Shown here: positions 35,090 through 47,539 of the stretch, in pieces | Position numbering within the stretch: position 1 is the first letter of the stretch | How the letters are laid out: the number at the start of each line of letters is the position of its first letter | Source: Labia minor | Lineage: Eukaryota; Arthropoda; Insecta; Dermaptera; Spongiphoridae | Length of the DNA: 64,000 bases | Reading direction: 5' to 3' | NCBI GenBank assembly: GCA_963082975.1 | Contig: OY720350.1 | Span: 24,709,875 to 24,773,874 of the forward strand | The notes under the pieces: generated by a model | The model's input: only the letters and a program-made list of their open reading frames with translations | What the model was told of the DNA's origin: nothing | Databases searched by the model: none | Program-made: the position numbers and the translations under genes

Positions 35090-35480
35090 TTGTAATAAGG
35101 GTCAGAGTTAGTTATTAAATTGGATTTAAGTGCAAGCTGAATGTGGATGATTTTGGCCACTTGGTTATATCTGTTGGTGTATTCTCTTTCCAATAAAGCA
35201 GCGCAACCACCCATCACATGCTCTATTGTTTCCTCTGGCTTATTGCATTTTCTGCATGGATCTATTATTTAATTTTTAGAATATGTTTTTCATAGTCATT
35301 ATTGTCCTTTCTTGAAATGTTGTGATGATCCTTCAGTTACCGGATAGAGGTATCCCTATTTAAATTGTTTCTGTTAGTTCTGATTCGGTCTCTCTAAATG
35401 TGTCAACATTCATCCCACTTCTCTCCGGATTTGCGCTAGTTCTTTGTTGCTCAGTTATTTATTTTAATAATTATATTTTA
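35090..35480 (-). pseudogene. LINE ORF2 C-terminus with CCHC motif (type 3)
   Basis: From about 35480 the minus strand gives SNKELAQIRREVGMNVDTF and RETESELTETI; from about 35265 it gives IDPCRKCNKPEETIEHVMGG, then CAALLEREYTNRYNQVAKII and HIQLALKSN. CRKCNKPEETIEHVMGGC is a Cys-x2-Cys...His-x4-Cys motif typical of the end of LINE ORF2 proteins, and the NQVAKIIHxxLAL phrase follows it in that clade. Stops and shifts break it. Upstream RT sequence (35480-35760) is too decayed to read. Confidence 0.75.
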
Positions 35481-35739
35481 TCTGTCGGCAACATTCTGAT
35501 CAGAAAGGTTAAGATCCGGGAAAGTTTTTGTAAATTCCTAGAGAACCTAGTACATCCAGCCTGGTAAGGAATCATCTCGACATTTGTTCATGCTGTAAAA
35601 TGAACGTATTATTTGGGTTTTGAGACTTTTGTTCCATTTTATGCGCCGAGAACCTACTCTTTAATATTACGTAGTTGCGAGCCACGAGAGCAATCAATAG
35701 ATCTTCGTAATTATTTGTATGATCCACATGTTGGTTTGA

Positions 35740-36165
35740 AGCTGTAGTTTGTTAACAGGGTCCGCTTCCTCAACACCCTGCCACCTACGGTTCGCCAACT
35801 GTCATGCTCAGCGCCGACTCCAAACATGCTCTGGCGGCCCCAGGCAGCGGTCCTTTTCGGAGGCTCCTGGTATTTTTCGATTCAATGGGTGGGGTGGTGC
35901 ATTCTCTAGAGTCTTCCTGCCCAAAAGAATGAGAGAAAAGAAGAGAATTTAAAATAAAAATAAGAGACTTCTAGCCTTCGAAAACCTAAAAGCATCGGAA
36001 TCAGAAGAAACAAGAGTTGGTTAAGAAAAGCCAGATAGAAGAGATAAAAGGGAGGAGCCTGACACAAGTAAGTGGAAGCAATGTTAAATAAGTGGATAAC
36101 CCCGCCAACCACGTACTCATTAAATATGAGGTCCTGTGATTATTTATTATTATTAGAAGTATTAA
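35740..36165 (+). repeat. GC-richer block ending in a TTA tail (possible LINE 3' end)
   Basis: Compositionally distinct (CAACACCCTGCCACC, TGCTCTGGCGGCCCC), ending TATTTATTATTATTAG at 36139-36154, the type of tail left by LINE retrotransposition. The 67-codon frame inside has no recognisable domain. A 3' UTR fragment is the simplest reading. Confidence 0.4.
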
Positions 36166-36169
36166 AAGT

Positions 36170-36586
36170 AAATAGTTAAAAAATGATTTAATATTATAGA
36201 GGATTTTTCATTATTATTATAATTACTATTATTTGATGATGAATGTATTCTTTAATTGAGAATCTCTTTATATATATATATATCTTTATGTTTTGTTTTA
36301 TTATCAAATAGTATAGGATTATATAGTACTAATAGGGAAGTGTTGTCTGGACATGTGACCTCTAAAATGAGGTGTAATTAACTTAAGGATAGGAAAATTG
36401 AAGGCTGGTGAGTTACATTGAATTTCACCTAAATTAAATTAGATCATCATGTCATGAATGAGATGAATCAAGAACACTCATCAAAGGATTTCACATGAAA
36501 TAGAACATCAAGTATTTCAAATTGTAAGTTATATTTTTTATAAACTTATAAATTATAAATTAATTCTAATATTTAAAATTTTCACT

Positions 36587-36621
<35 letters not shown>

Positions 36622-37315
36622 GATAAACATATACATACCATGTTTACTATATATAGTTCAAGTATAAAATATAAAATATTTCAAAGATATGATTTAAAAA
36701 GATTAATAGAATATAAATTAAACTTTCTCCCTTTAATTCTATAATAAAAATTCATAACATAATTTATAGAAATTTCACAAAAATTAAAATTTAAAAGAAG
36801 AAGGGGATCAATTAAATTAAATAAATGATTAAACCTTTTTATTTATAAAAAAAAAAAATTATAACATTTATGTACCTACATACGAATGTACCTATATATT
36901 ATAACTCCTTTTAGAATAAGGCTTTGCATATAAATGTAAATAAATATTTCAAAGCAAAAATATATAAAGTGTAAGAATTTTAAAAATATGAACAGAGAAT
37001 TAGTTGGAAAATAAAAGGTATTAACTTATTTTTATAATTTTTTTATAACGCCAAGATTAAATAAGGCATATATTATTGATCAATGAAACGTTTTGAAAGT
37101 ATTAAGCTTATTCATCCAACTCTCCCTATTCTCCTTCAATTTTATTCAAATCCTATCTTCACCTAATTAACTTCTATCTTCTTTTATATTCTTCTTTCTA
37201 GCTATGCATTGGTACTAATATTAAAACTTTTTGAAAAGTAGCAACCTCATTCCTTCAACCGTCCCTAACACCAGTCAGTATTATTCAATTCCTATATTCA
37301 ATTAATTCCCAACTA
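36170..37315. other. AT-rich sequence with TA microsatellite
   Basis: (TA)n at 36591-36619 and other AT-rich DNA; no gene supported. Confidence 0.45.
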
Positions 37316-37319
37316 TCTT

Positions 37320-38375
37320 TTTTTATATTATCTTTTCATCAGTCCCATCATATATGTAGTTATTTCAATTATAAATTATTTATTTATTCTTTTCTTTGTT
37401 ATTTGTTTATAGGCCTATAGAATTCAATTTAGTAATTCACTTAGTTTTTTTACTATCTCGCTAGAGATAGTATTGCGATCACGAAAATTTTCGATGTAGA
37501 GATTTTGATGTTTTTATACGTTTTGAAGGTTCCTGAATCATTTTCACTAAGGTTAAGAAAAATGTCTGTGAGTATGCAGACAAGATTACGCAAAATCGGT
37601 TTGAGCTAGAATAATGAAATTTGGTATACGGGCATTATTCAAAATTCGTAGTTGTCTATCAATTTTTGAGAAATTTAGCTCAACCGGAAGAGAGTCATTA
37701 CTTACCACTTTTTGATTTTTTTTCCTCTAAACTGCCCGTAAAAATAAAGACATATATTTGATAGTTTTGATAGTTAAAAATTGTATTAAACTGCTATATA
37801 TAGAATTTCAGCTTTATTGAATTGCTGAAAGAACAGGAATTAATTTTTTAACACTGCAAATTACGCGCCAGCACGTGACATGGTGCTATCAACTAAGAAC
37901 CAAACACGCGCTGGTTTAATAAATATTATTTATTAAATTTAATTTATAATTAATTAAATTTATTTTAAATATAATATATGTTATTTAATCCAATTCACAT
38001 TGAGAGATAGTCGAGTGGAGACACTCCAGATTTTTTTAAATGTATTGTTTATATTAATATAATTTTATAACTCTTTGAATTCATATTGCTATATATACAT
38101 TTATGTTCGTTTTAAATATTAGTCATTGTATAAAGACGTTTTAATGCTGTTTTTCATTTATATATACAGGGCTATTCAAAAAGATAAAACAGATTTATTT
38201 TATGTACGTATAATCTAATAAAGTCATTTCTTATTAAAGAAAGTGCCAAGTTTTGATCTTAATATACAATCTAAAGAATTATTGTATTACATAAAAGAAT
38301 AATTTGATATAAACATATACTTTTATAAAAATTAAGAAAAAATTAACTTTTATATTTTAACAATTGTTTACACTC
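37320..38375 (+). repeat. Left arm of a large inverted duplication, containing family B copy 3
   Basis: The left flank (37320-37446), the family B element (about 37450-38030) and the right flank (38030-38370) recur inverted: the left flank near 45600-45730 and the right flank at 46735-47085. The right flank contains CAGGGCTATTCAAAAAGATA. The repeated unit is therefore larger than family B itself. Confidence 0.75.
37450..38030 (+). mobile_element. Family B Helentron-like element, copy 3
   Basis: TTTTTACTATCTCGCTAGAG start and GCGAGATAGTCGAGTGGAGA followed by CACTCCAGA end. Subterminal repeats ACTATCTCGC/GCGAGATAGT and terminal palindrome TGGAGACACTCCA are all present. Noncoding. Confidence 0.75.
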
Positions 38376-38379
38376 CAGA

Positions 38380-39520
38380 TTTTTTGTTCCTAAAATTCAA
38401 TGAAAATTATAAAAAGTAGATAACAAATTTTCATTAGTGATTAAAGGAACTTGAAGTTGAATGTCTCTACTGATGGTATACAAACGATGGCTATATTTTT
38501 GTATTTAGTTTGAATTTTATATTATTATTTCAATGATTATTAAAAATTAACTTTTAATTTTCTAATTTATTATAAAAGTATAATTTGGATGTGTTTGAAA
38601 ATAAAACAAATTTAAGTCAAAGATGATTTTTAAAAGTTGAATAATACAAAATAAACTTTAATATCTATTAATAATAATAATTTTTATTATTTTGGTCAGT
38701 CAAAACACTAACAGATGATCACTATCTTCCTTAATCCGTTGCAAAATCATATTTTTAAAACAATTAATTTTATAAATGTTATTTTAACTATATAACAAAC
38801 ATATTCTACAAAATAAAAAAATAAATATAACATATAACATATATAAATAAATATAATAAATTTTATTAGCATCGTATTTATTGTTTAGTGAAATTTATCA
38901 AATAATTTTATTAGATCAATTACTGCAATGAACTTTTTATGCGTTGATGGTGATAAGAATGAATTTTCCACATCTCTAATTTCATTAAATTTTAATATTC
39001 TCCTTTTTAAAAAATATTACCAATATTATAACAACAAAATCTCGCTCCAGTGGGTTTTAATATTCTCACTTGGTTTATGATTGATTGCACCACTTTATAT
39101 GCATATTAATGTTGTTAATACCAGTACATTCGACAAGAAAATTGTTTATATATATTATAGCAATATATAGTATAGATTATAAGGTTGATTTATCTTTGGG
39201 AAAATTAAAAGGTCATCGTATTATTTAGTTAATATAAATTTTCTCATCAACGATTGGGTGAATTTTCTTTGAAATCCCCACAGTGCGGATGATAAATCTG
39301 TTGACCCTACGGGAAATCAGAAAGAGAATATAAGTTCTTAAGATCAATAGGATGTCAATTGACTACGGAGAGAGAAAAAGAAGAAAATTGTTGATTATCT
39401 AGAAGCCGCTGAATTTACTATAATAATAAGAATAAGTAATATAAGATATAAGTATAACAAATCTAAAATATGTAAATAAATCCTCCCAGAGTTTTATTTT
39501 ATTTATTTTACATTTTACAA
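38380..39520. other. AT-rich sequence without recognised gene
   Basis: AT-rich; 39240-39400 is less AT-rich but unassigned. Confidence 0.45.
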
Positions 39521-39524
39521 TATA

Positions 39525-40002
39525 CGAGGTGTGGCTATTAAATAACAAGACTGCGCGCGCAGACGGCCTCTAGGAGAGGGTAGGCGGATACCTAATGCAC
39601 CGTTGTACAGCTGGAAGGGTCTACTATTCCAGTACGAGAACACATGTCTGAGGATGAAGTAGTTTTTTTTCTGTAGTGGTTTAAAATAAACGTGTTTTTG
39701 TTCCTACACCGAAAACGATGTGTGACGAAAAACACGAACAACGTATCAATGTTGAAACTAAGCGGCAATCCATGCACTGAAAGACTCCTGAATCGCCAAG
39801 CGCGTCGAAGTCAAAATTCAAGGCAATGTTGATCGTTTTCTTCGACATCGACGGCATTGTGATGACTGAATGGGTTCCAGAGGGGCATATGGTGAATCAA
39901 CCCTCCTTACTCCCCTGAACTAGCACCCTGCGACTTCTACCTGTTTCCAAAAATCAAGTCCACACTAAAGGGAAGCCGATTCGAGTCGATGGAAGAGGTG
40001 AT
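39525..40002 (+). pseudogene. Mariner remnant, right end missing
   Basis: The left TIR CGAGGTGTGGCTATTAAATA starts at 39525 after TA, typical of irritans-type mariners. Further in, frames give FFDIDGIVMTEWVPEGHMVN (transposase region after the first Asp) and, after a deletion and frame change, LAPCDFYLFPKIKSTLKG (third Asp region). The HDNAP segment and the right TIR are gone. A third mariner lineage in this window. Confidence 0.75.
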
Positions 40003-40009
40003 TTAATAA

Positions 40010-40855
40010 TTTTAAAATATCGAAGTTGGAATATGTAAATAAAATTGTAGATAAGTAATTAAATAAAAGATAATATAATAATATTGTAAATAATATACAA
40101 TTAAACCAATAAAGGCAATAATAAATTAATAACAATAATAATTAATTGATAATTTTTAATTTATAAATTTACTTTAAGTTTTATAAGATAGATTCAACGG
40201 TTTTTTTGCTGTTCAGATTTTTATTTTTTATTTTTTTCAGAAATTTTTCAATATTATTAAATAAAATTTTAAGAAAAATTAATGTCATTGTATTTCTACT
40301 TTAAATATTATATATTTATTAATCCATATAATGCATGTTTATTTAGCGTTTAGTTTCCGTTAAAATTTCCTCTTTTCCTTTATTTTCAGCCAAATACTAT
40401 ATTTCAATTTCCGGACGGTCAAACATATATATACATTTTACGTTCTGTCTAGTTCAAAAGAGAGAAAGAGATAGAAAGAGATAGAAAGAGACAGAAACAG
40501 AAAAAACTTCAATTCTTCTTTTGAGTTCATCATGCAGATTGATGAGTATTTTTATTTCTATACTATTTATATTTGAAAATGTTCCATTCTGATTTTTAAA
40601 ATGATAATTCAAACTTTTCATTCATTGTTATTGTTGGTGTTGATTTGAATCTTTAAAAATGTATTGAAATAAGTATTATAAAAAAAATTACCTATATTGT
40701 GAGAGATCACCTGATTAAGGGAAAGCAAAATTGATGATTTTATCTTTAAAGAGAGAAAAAAATATATATTTCATTTTAGTTTTACTTCTTTAACAAATAA
40801 TATACAAGAATAATATAATATATAAAAATATAGATTATTATCTATATTTTATATA
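40010..40855. other. AT-rich sequence with GAGAAA repeats
   Basis: Imperfect (GAGAAA/GATAGAAA)n at 40458-40500. No gene supported. Confidence 0.45.
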
Positions 40856-40858
40856 CTA

Positions 40859-41362
40859 CATGAGCTGCAAAGTCCCTGGATTTTTCAATAGATGACGCAA
40901 CTAGAAAATGAACATGACTTATTTCGAGAGGCTCATCTGTCACTAGTTTATGGATGAAGTATCATGACATTTCGTCCATTCGTTTACAAGCTACAGTCGT
41001 TTGAGTGTCCATACTTTTGCCTTCATAAGAAAGATGGAAAAATATGAATATTGCGTCTTGATAAACTGTTGTTCTCGAAGGAGCAGATGTGGGTTAACAT
41101 TCCTGAAACCACTGCAAAGATTGTTTCCAAGTTTTTTCCTTTAAAAAAACAATGTTTAATCAAGACGCAATATTCATATTTTTCCATCTTTCTTATGAAT
41201 GCGAAAATAGGGTCACTCAAACGACTGTAGCTTGTAAACGAATGGACGAAATGTCATGATACTTCATACATAAACTAGTGACAGATGAGCCTCTCGAAAT
41301 GGGTCATGTTCATTTTCTAGTGGCGTCAACTATTGAAAAACTCCGGGACTTTTCAGCCCATG
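40859..41362. mobile_element. Palindromic SETMAR-like mariner derivative made from the 5' end
   Basis: Ends CATGAGCTGCAAAGTCCC and (inverted) CATGGGCTGAAAAGTCCC, TA-flanked at 40857-40858 and 41363-41364. Arms of about 200 bp are inverted near-copies. Both arms reach into the start of a transposase: each encodes MEKYEYCVLI reading toward the centre; the minus-strand one continues KHCFFKGKN, the usual start of SETMAR-like mariner transposases. Catalytic regions are absent. The central 80 bp or so differ between strands. Confidence 0.8.
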
Positions 41363-41369
41363 TAGTATA

Positions 41370-43380
41370 CCAAGCATTAAATTTTTGGTCTATCTCTATA
41401 ATAATATCAATATATAATTTAAAATTCTATGTAATTTTGACAATTTGTTTTCTTTGAAGATGTATAGGATTCGTACTCAAAACCTCAAAATCTATAAATT
41501 TAATTTTTTTTAGATTTCTTATTGAGGCTTTTTCCGGGAAAGCTTTTGACTATAAAATGTATATTATTTTTATAAAATAATTTCCATAGATTACTATCAA
41601 AGAGTATCTCAAGTGACTTTGTCGTAAATTATGGAATTTGCAAAAGAAAAAATTTAATTTTATAACATAAATTCCAAAATAATAAAATTAAAAATAAATT
41701 AAATTATTTATGATAAATGTAATTTGTTTTTATCCCAAATATCTTTAAAAAAACAACATATAGGTCATATATATCAACCTAAGTTGTTTAATAATATCGA
41801 TAATTTATATTATTTTATGATCTGCAAAATCGACATATAATTACATTATTCTAAATTTTAAAATATTCACACAATATAGATTGTTATATTTAATACCTAA
41901 ATTTGAAATTTGCTTGAATTTAGTTTATAACTAATGTAAGTAAGTTCTGTTAAAATGATTGGAAAGTGGAGGTGGGTGTTCTGTATACCGCGTATCACCG
42001 ATTGTCTAACTTTCAGGAGCGAAATTAAACTTTTCAAATTTATGAATGAAAACTTTTTGAAAATTTATGATCAATCTTGTTAATATTATTTCAAAGTAAT
42101 TGAAAGTATTCTATTATACAATAAGAAATTTTGAAATTTTAAGTTATTTTTTATCAACTGCTATTTTCTGAATATCAATATAATCATAATAATATTTATT
42201 ATTCATTTGGATTTATTTAATCAACATTTTTAGTTTTTATTTATTATAAACTGTCCAATTGTATTGTATTTATATTTCACTAATATCGTGTTGGTTGTCA
42301 GTTGACAAAAATTTTTATGTTTAGGTATTATATTGATGAACATAATAAATTTTAAAATTTTTTAATTTTTGATAATAAAATAAATTTGACAATATTTTTA
42401 TTGACACATGAGCTATTTTTCGTTATCTTTCTACGTTTATTTTTTAGATTAAACCTTAATTATGTAATAATTTTATGTTGATTTCTGATCATCAAGCTCA
42501 GTAATAGGACACGGTCAAATATGTAACGGGAAAGTATAAATTTACACTTATTCTCTAATAAAAATATTTAATATTTGTCGTATGAGTGAAGTAGAAAAAG
42601 AATTGTTAAATGATAACTATGAATCATTGAGACTCGCAGCACACATTAAAACCCGCACTTCATAATATATTGATAACAAACATTTAGTTATTGATTGATT
42701 TTTATTTATTTGATGTTTACATCAAATTTAATTATCATCATGCTTATGAATATTTCAATAGAAACATTTATAAATGACATATGCACTAGTTTATTTATTA
42801 GTTTTTTGTTTTTTTTAATCCCCGGGAGCTCATCGCAAGGGAATCGATAAATGTGCTTGAATCCCAAGTACCCAATCTATCAATGCCAATGTCGAGGTTT
42901 GTTAAAATGTATTTAAAAGCATTTAGTTTAATATATCTTCTTATTCTGTTTACATTTCAAGATAAAGAATTATTTAACAAAATACCATATGCCCAATATA
43001 AAATGGAATAAATTTAATATTAATTAAAAAACGCCATTATAAAGAATAAAAAATTTCTTTTTGTTTCAATTTGTTACTTATATCATATATAAGTTATATA
43101 AAAAAAAGATTTTAAGGCGATCAATGAAAAGTTTAGCCCATTAACAAGTCTCCTATGTTTATAAAGCAATCTTTAGAATTTTTATCTAGAAAATGATTGT
43201 TATTAAAATACAAATTAAATTTAAAGATTGAATTAACAGTTCTCGTTAAAAAATTGTATCTCTTCGGAAATTTAACCTAAAGATGTTTTTTTTAACAATT
43301 TTTAATTTTTGCAAAGGACTGAAAAATACATAATAAAAGGAATAGGATAAAGAAGCAAGTTATTAAAAACTTAATCGGTC
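41370..43380. other. AT-rich sequence without recognised gene
   Basis: Two less AT-rich patches (41960-42020 and 42820-42900) have no coding support. If the ribozyme candidate below belongs to a Penelope-like element, part of 43000-43380 could belong to it, but no RT or GIY-YIG sequence is visible. Confidence 0.4.
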
Positions 43381-43386
43381 TAATAC

Positions 43387-43430
43387 AAGCTTCTGATGAT
43401 GACAACTGTCGAAATTAGTCATAAAGTTTA
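43387..43430 (+). ncRNA. Candidate type I hammerhead ribozyme
   Basis: The conserved cores CTGATGA (43393-43399) and GAAA (43411-43414) are separated by a stem II hairpin (GAC-AACT-GTC). 5' AAGCTT can pair with 3' AAGTTT to form stem I (one G-U pair), and a very short stem III (AT...AT) precedes a NUH cleavage site (ATA at 43421-43423). Short-stem-III hammerheads are known from Penelope-like retroelements and retrozymes. Chance occurrence of both cores with a pairing stem II is possible in 64 kb, so this is a candidate only. Confidence 0.35.
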
Positions 43431-43439
43431 TTAAAATTT

Positions 43440-45025
43440 ATTTTGAAACTTAAAACCGAGTGTTTTGAATAATTTACCTTTCACCTATTGATTTTATTAT
43501 TTATTTTTCTATTCCATTTATAAATTGAAAATTATTAAAAAATAATTCTAGATTAAATTTCCAAATATATATATATATATATATGTAAAATATTTCATAT
43601 TTTGTGGAGTTTACGGGGAGCTTGTGTCTGTGAGGGGTTGGTAGTGTTTGGTTGTTAAAAGATGATTGTTTGCCAAATAATTAATTTTAAAGATGGAATA
43701 GTTGGTAAATATTAATAAATATATATTTCTGGTTTTGATAGTAAAAATAAATGAAGTGTTGACTTTAAAAACCAATTGTTTTTTAAGGTAACTGGGTTAT
43801 ATAATTTGTATATATTTTTAATGTGTATATGTTTTTATTAAATTGTTTTTTTAAGGAATCCATTGGTCAAGTCATTTAACCTCAACTAATTACCAACTTA
43901 TATATATATATATAAATATTACATAAATTAGGAAATAAAAAATCCTCTTTTAGATAAATATTATCGTAAGTAATTAATAGAAGTTTTTATGGAATGTTTG
44001 TGTCCTTCCATTTAAATCCAAATTGTGGTTCAATTCAGAGATGAAAAGTTGATAATGATGGTTTGGGTGGTGGTAATGGTTAGAAACTTATTCATATTCG
44101 TGAGTATTGTTTCCAGTTAATGAGAGTTGAATGACTGGCTCACCGTGAAGAGCTTTTTGTTGAATACCTGAACAAGTTACTAAAGTGTTCTGTCTCACTC
44201 TTTGTCTCTCTTCGTTGACTTGAAATAATTTTGAAACCCTCTCACTAATGGGAACCATTCAAGTTTAAGTAATCGAATGTCAAGATTCATCAGGTATAAT
44301 ATGCGAATAATATGGATAGACATGGTTCATTGATCGATTGGTCAACTGAACGGGGGGAGAGAATCGAACGTTCCCCTCTACAATGTTCTGAATAATACAA
44401 AAATTATAATGGACAATAGTAATGGATTATTATGAACATTAACGATGAGAACAAAAATTGAAATAAAAACATTTAGTAAGAGAGTGACAATTTTTTTTAC
44501 ATATTTCCTTAATAGGAGTATTAGAGATAATAAAAATATATTATATTTTATACATCATAATAAATAAAATCGAAATGTTTTTACATCTTTAATCGACCTC
44601 ATTTATCTCTGAATGAGAAAAAAAAATATAGATATTATAAATGAATTCTAAATATATATGGCTTCTCTTTTATTATTATATTATATGAAAATTGAATTTC
44701 CAAGAGTGACAAAATATTTATTTTTTAATACTCACCAAATATTCTCGTGTATATTTTTATATAATTTAAATTAAATAAAATATTTAATTTTACCACTTTT
44801 TGATAAAGAAGATCAAAAACTGAGGAATTCGAGTAATGAGCCTTAATAATTATATTTTTTTTTTAATTTTCAGATATTTTCATCTTTTCTTTTATTTTAA
44901 GTCAGTGTAAAAAATGCAGCTTTTTTAAAAAGTAATAATATATTAGTACAATTAATTATCATATTATATTAATTATAGTAATCATTTGTTAATGTTAATT
45001 TATTAATATTTGTTATTTAAAAAAA
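43440..45025. other. AT-rich sequence without recognised gene
   Basis: TA runs near 43567-43585 and 43900-43917. Positions 44090-44400 are less AT-rich (GTTCATTGATCGATTGGTC) with no frame or repeat partner. Confidence 0.45.
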
Positions 45026-45029
45026 AAAC

Positions 45030-45600
45030 AGAGTGTCTCCACTCGATTATCTCGTAATTTGAATTGAATTAAATGACATATATTATATTTAAATTATATT
45101 TAATTAAATAAATTATATAAATTAAAATTAATAAATAATATTTATTAAACGAGTGGGGGTGTTGATGGCACCATTCAACTTGTTAAAAAATTAATACCGG
45201 TACTTTCAGCAATTCAATTAAGCTGAAATTCAATATCTAGCAGTTTTATACAAATTTTAATCATATGAAAAACTATCAAACATATATCTTTATTTTTACG
45301 GTCAGTTTAGAGGAAAACAAAATCAAAAAGTGGTAGGTAATGACACACTTCCGGAAGAGCTAGATTTCTCAAAAGTTGATAGAAAACTACGAATTTTGAA
45401 TAATGCCCGTATCCTAAATTTCATTATTCTAGCTCAAACCGTTTTGCGTAATCTTGTCTGCATACACACAGACATTTTTCTCAATCTTAGTGAAAATAAT
45501 TCAGGAACCTTTAAAACGTATAAAAACATCAAAATCTCGACATCGAAAATTTTCGTGATCGCAATACTATTTCTGGCGAGATAGTAATAAAATTAAGTGT
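45030..45600 (-). mobile_element. Family B Helentron-like element, copy 4
   Basis: Reverse orientation: AGTGTCTCCACTCGATTATC at the left and CTGGCGAGATAGTAATAAAA at the right. The central phrases (ATTCTAGCTCAAACCGTTTT, CAATACTATTTCTGGCGAG) match copy 3 in reverse. The 84-codon plus frame inside is a chance frame in the repeat. Its right flank (45600-45730) matches the left flank of copy 3. Confidence 0.75.
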
Positions 45601-46730
45601 ATTACTAAATTGAATTATATAGGTCTATAAACAAATAACAAAGAAAAGAATAAATAATTAATTTTTAATTGAAATAACTATATGATGGGACTGATGAAAA
45701 GATGATGAACTATCTCTGGCAGATAATAAAAAAAAATTGGAAAGTATTTATTAGGATGTCTATTCCATCATTTCAGTTCTTTTTTTTTATCAAAAGTTCA
45801 AGTTAAGTTATGAACTCAGTAATTTAATTGCAAGAGTTCTCTAACTACATCAAGATCAAAAAAAAAAAAAAAAAAAAAAAAAAATTAAAAACATAATATC
45901 TAATAAATATACTTGGTATATTTAAATTATGCCTATCTAAATTTAAGAAGCCTAAATTTTTTTTTAAATATTTTAATTAATTATTCTATTCAAAAATGGC
46001 GAGATAGTAAAAATTTCAAAAAATATATCAAAAACAAATTGTTACTTCCAGACATAGATAGTATTTTGTGCTCAATTTCTCTGTATCACCTATAAATAAT
46101 CCTAATTTCTTATCTTACCTAACAATAAGAATAATAATAATATTTAATGTTTAGTGACCAGTAAAGGCGAGCGTTGCCAGCGCAGTCATGCGGACGAGAG
46201 GATGAATGAGTGGAGAGGCATGATGGGATTTGGATTGTTGTAAATAACTATTATTAATAAAAATGAATTTGCTAAAATATACATCATATCTTGTATTAAT
46301 ATAATATACTCGTACATAACTTTAATAATTATTTTATAAACACTTCAAACTAATAATTAATTTCAATTATACATATATAGGAATAAATAAACGTATACTT
46401 GACAAATATACAACCAGAAGGCATATATACTTATTGATAATGAGTTAATTAATGAAAGGAGTTTGGCGTATTTAATAATTCATACCCATCTCCCCTAACA
46501 CTAATATTTAGCTATTTTAATAATTAACTGATTGGATTTTATAATGAAATTTGATGAGAAATTAACGCTCCAGGGTAATCAATTCATATCATCTGATTTT
46601 TATTTTTTTAATTATACATATATATTTTTTTTATCAATTATCGTCGAATATAAATAATTAATTACTATTGAAATTAACGCCAAAGAATAAAAAAAAAAAT
46701 GAAGAAAATATTAATTTTAAAAATAAAGTT
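45601..46730. other. AT-rich sequence with long poly(A)
   Basis: A poly(A) tract of more than 20 bases at 45859-45884, a lone family B end at 45998-46013, and a G-rich unassigned patch at 46140-46240. Confidence 0.45.
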
Positions 46731-46734
46731 TATT

Positions 46735-47535
46735 AAAAAGTTTTCTAAACAATTGTTAAAATATAAAAGTTAATTTTTTCATAATTTTTATAAAAGTATA
46801 TGTTTATATCAAATTATTCTTTTATGTAATACAATAATTCTTTAGATTGTATATTAAGATCAAAACTTGGCACTTTCTTTAATAAAAAATGACTTTATTA
46901 GATTATACGTACATAAAATAAATCTGTTTTATCTTTTTGAATAGCCCTGTATATAAATGAAAAACAGCATTAAAACGTCTTTATACAATGACTAATATTT
47001 AAAACGAACATAAATGTATATATAGGAATATGAATTCAAAGAGTTATAAAATTATATTAATATAAACAATACATTTAAAAAAATCTGGAGTGTCTACACT
47101 CAACTATCTCGCAAATTTGAATTGGATTAAATAACATATATTATATTTAAATTAAATTTAATTAAAATTATAAATTATAAATTAAAAATAAATATATATT
47201 GAACTAGCGTGTGTTTGTTGGTGGCCCCGCGTCACTTGCTAGCGAGTGATTTGCAGTGTTAAAAAATTAATTCCGGTACTTTCAGCGTCTCAATCAAGCC
47301 GAAATTCTATATATAGAAGTTTTATACAATTTTAAATCATGTGAAAAACTGTCAAATATATTTCTTTATTTTTACGGTCAGGTGAGAGGAAAGAAAATCA
47401 AAAAGTGGTCGGTAATTACTCTCTTTCGGTTGAGCTACATTTCTCAAAAGTTGATAGAAAACTACAAATTTTGAATAACGCCCATGTACCAAAGTTCATT
47501 ATACTAGCGCAAACCGTTTTTGCGTAATCTTGAAT
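46735..47535 (-). repeat. Inverted copy of the 37.9-38.37-kb segment with family B copy 5
   Basis: 46735-47085 is the inverse of 38030-38370. It continues into a family B element (47085-47530) whose 5' end is cut at GCGTAATCTTG, where the flank of the next copy begins. Confidence 0.75.
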
Positions 47536-47539
47536 TGAA

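Noticed and set aside
35749-35952. 67-codon frame in a GC-richer block
   Set aside because: No domain, no splice signals, and the block ends in a retroposon-like tail.
45330-45584. 84-codon plus-strand frame
   Set aside because: It lies wholly within a family B repeat (reverse orientation); the open frame is a by-product of the repeat.
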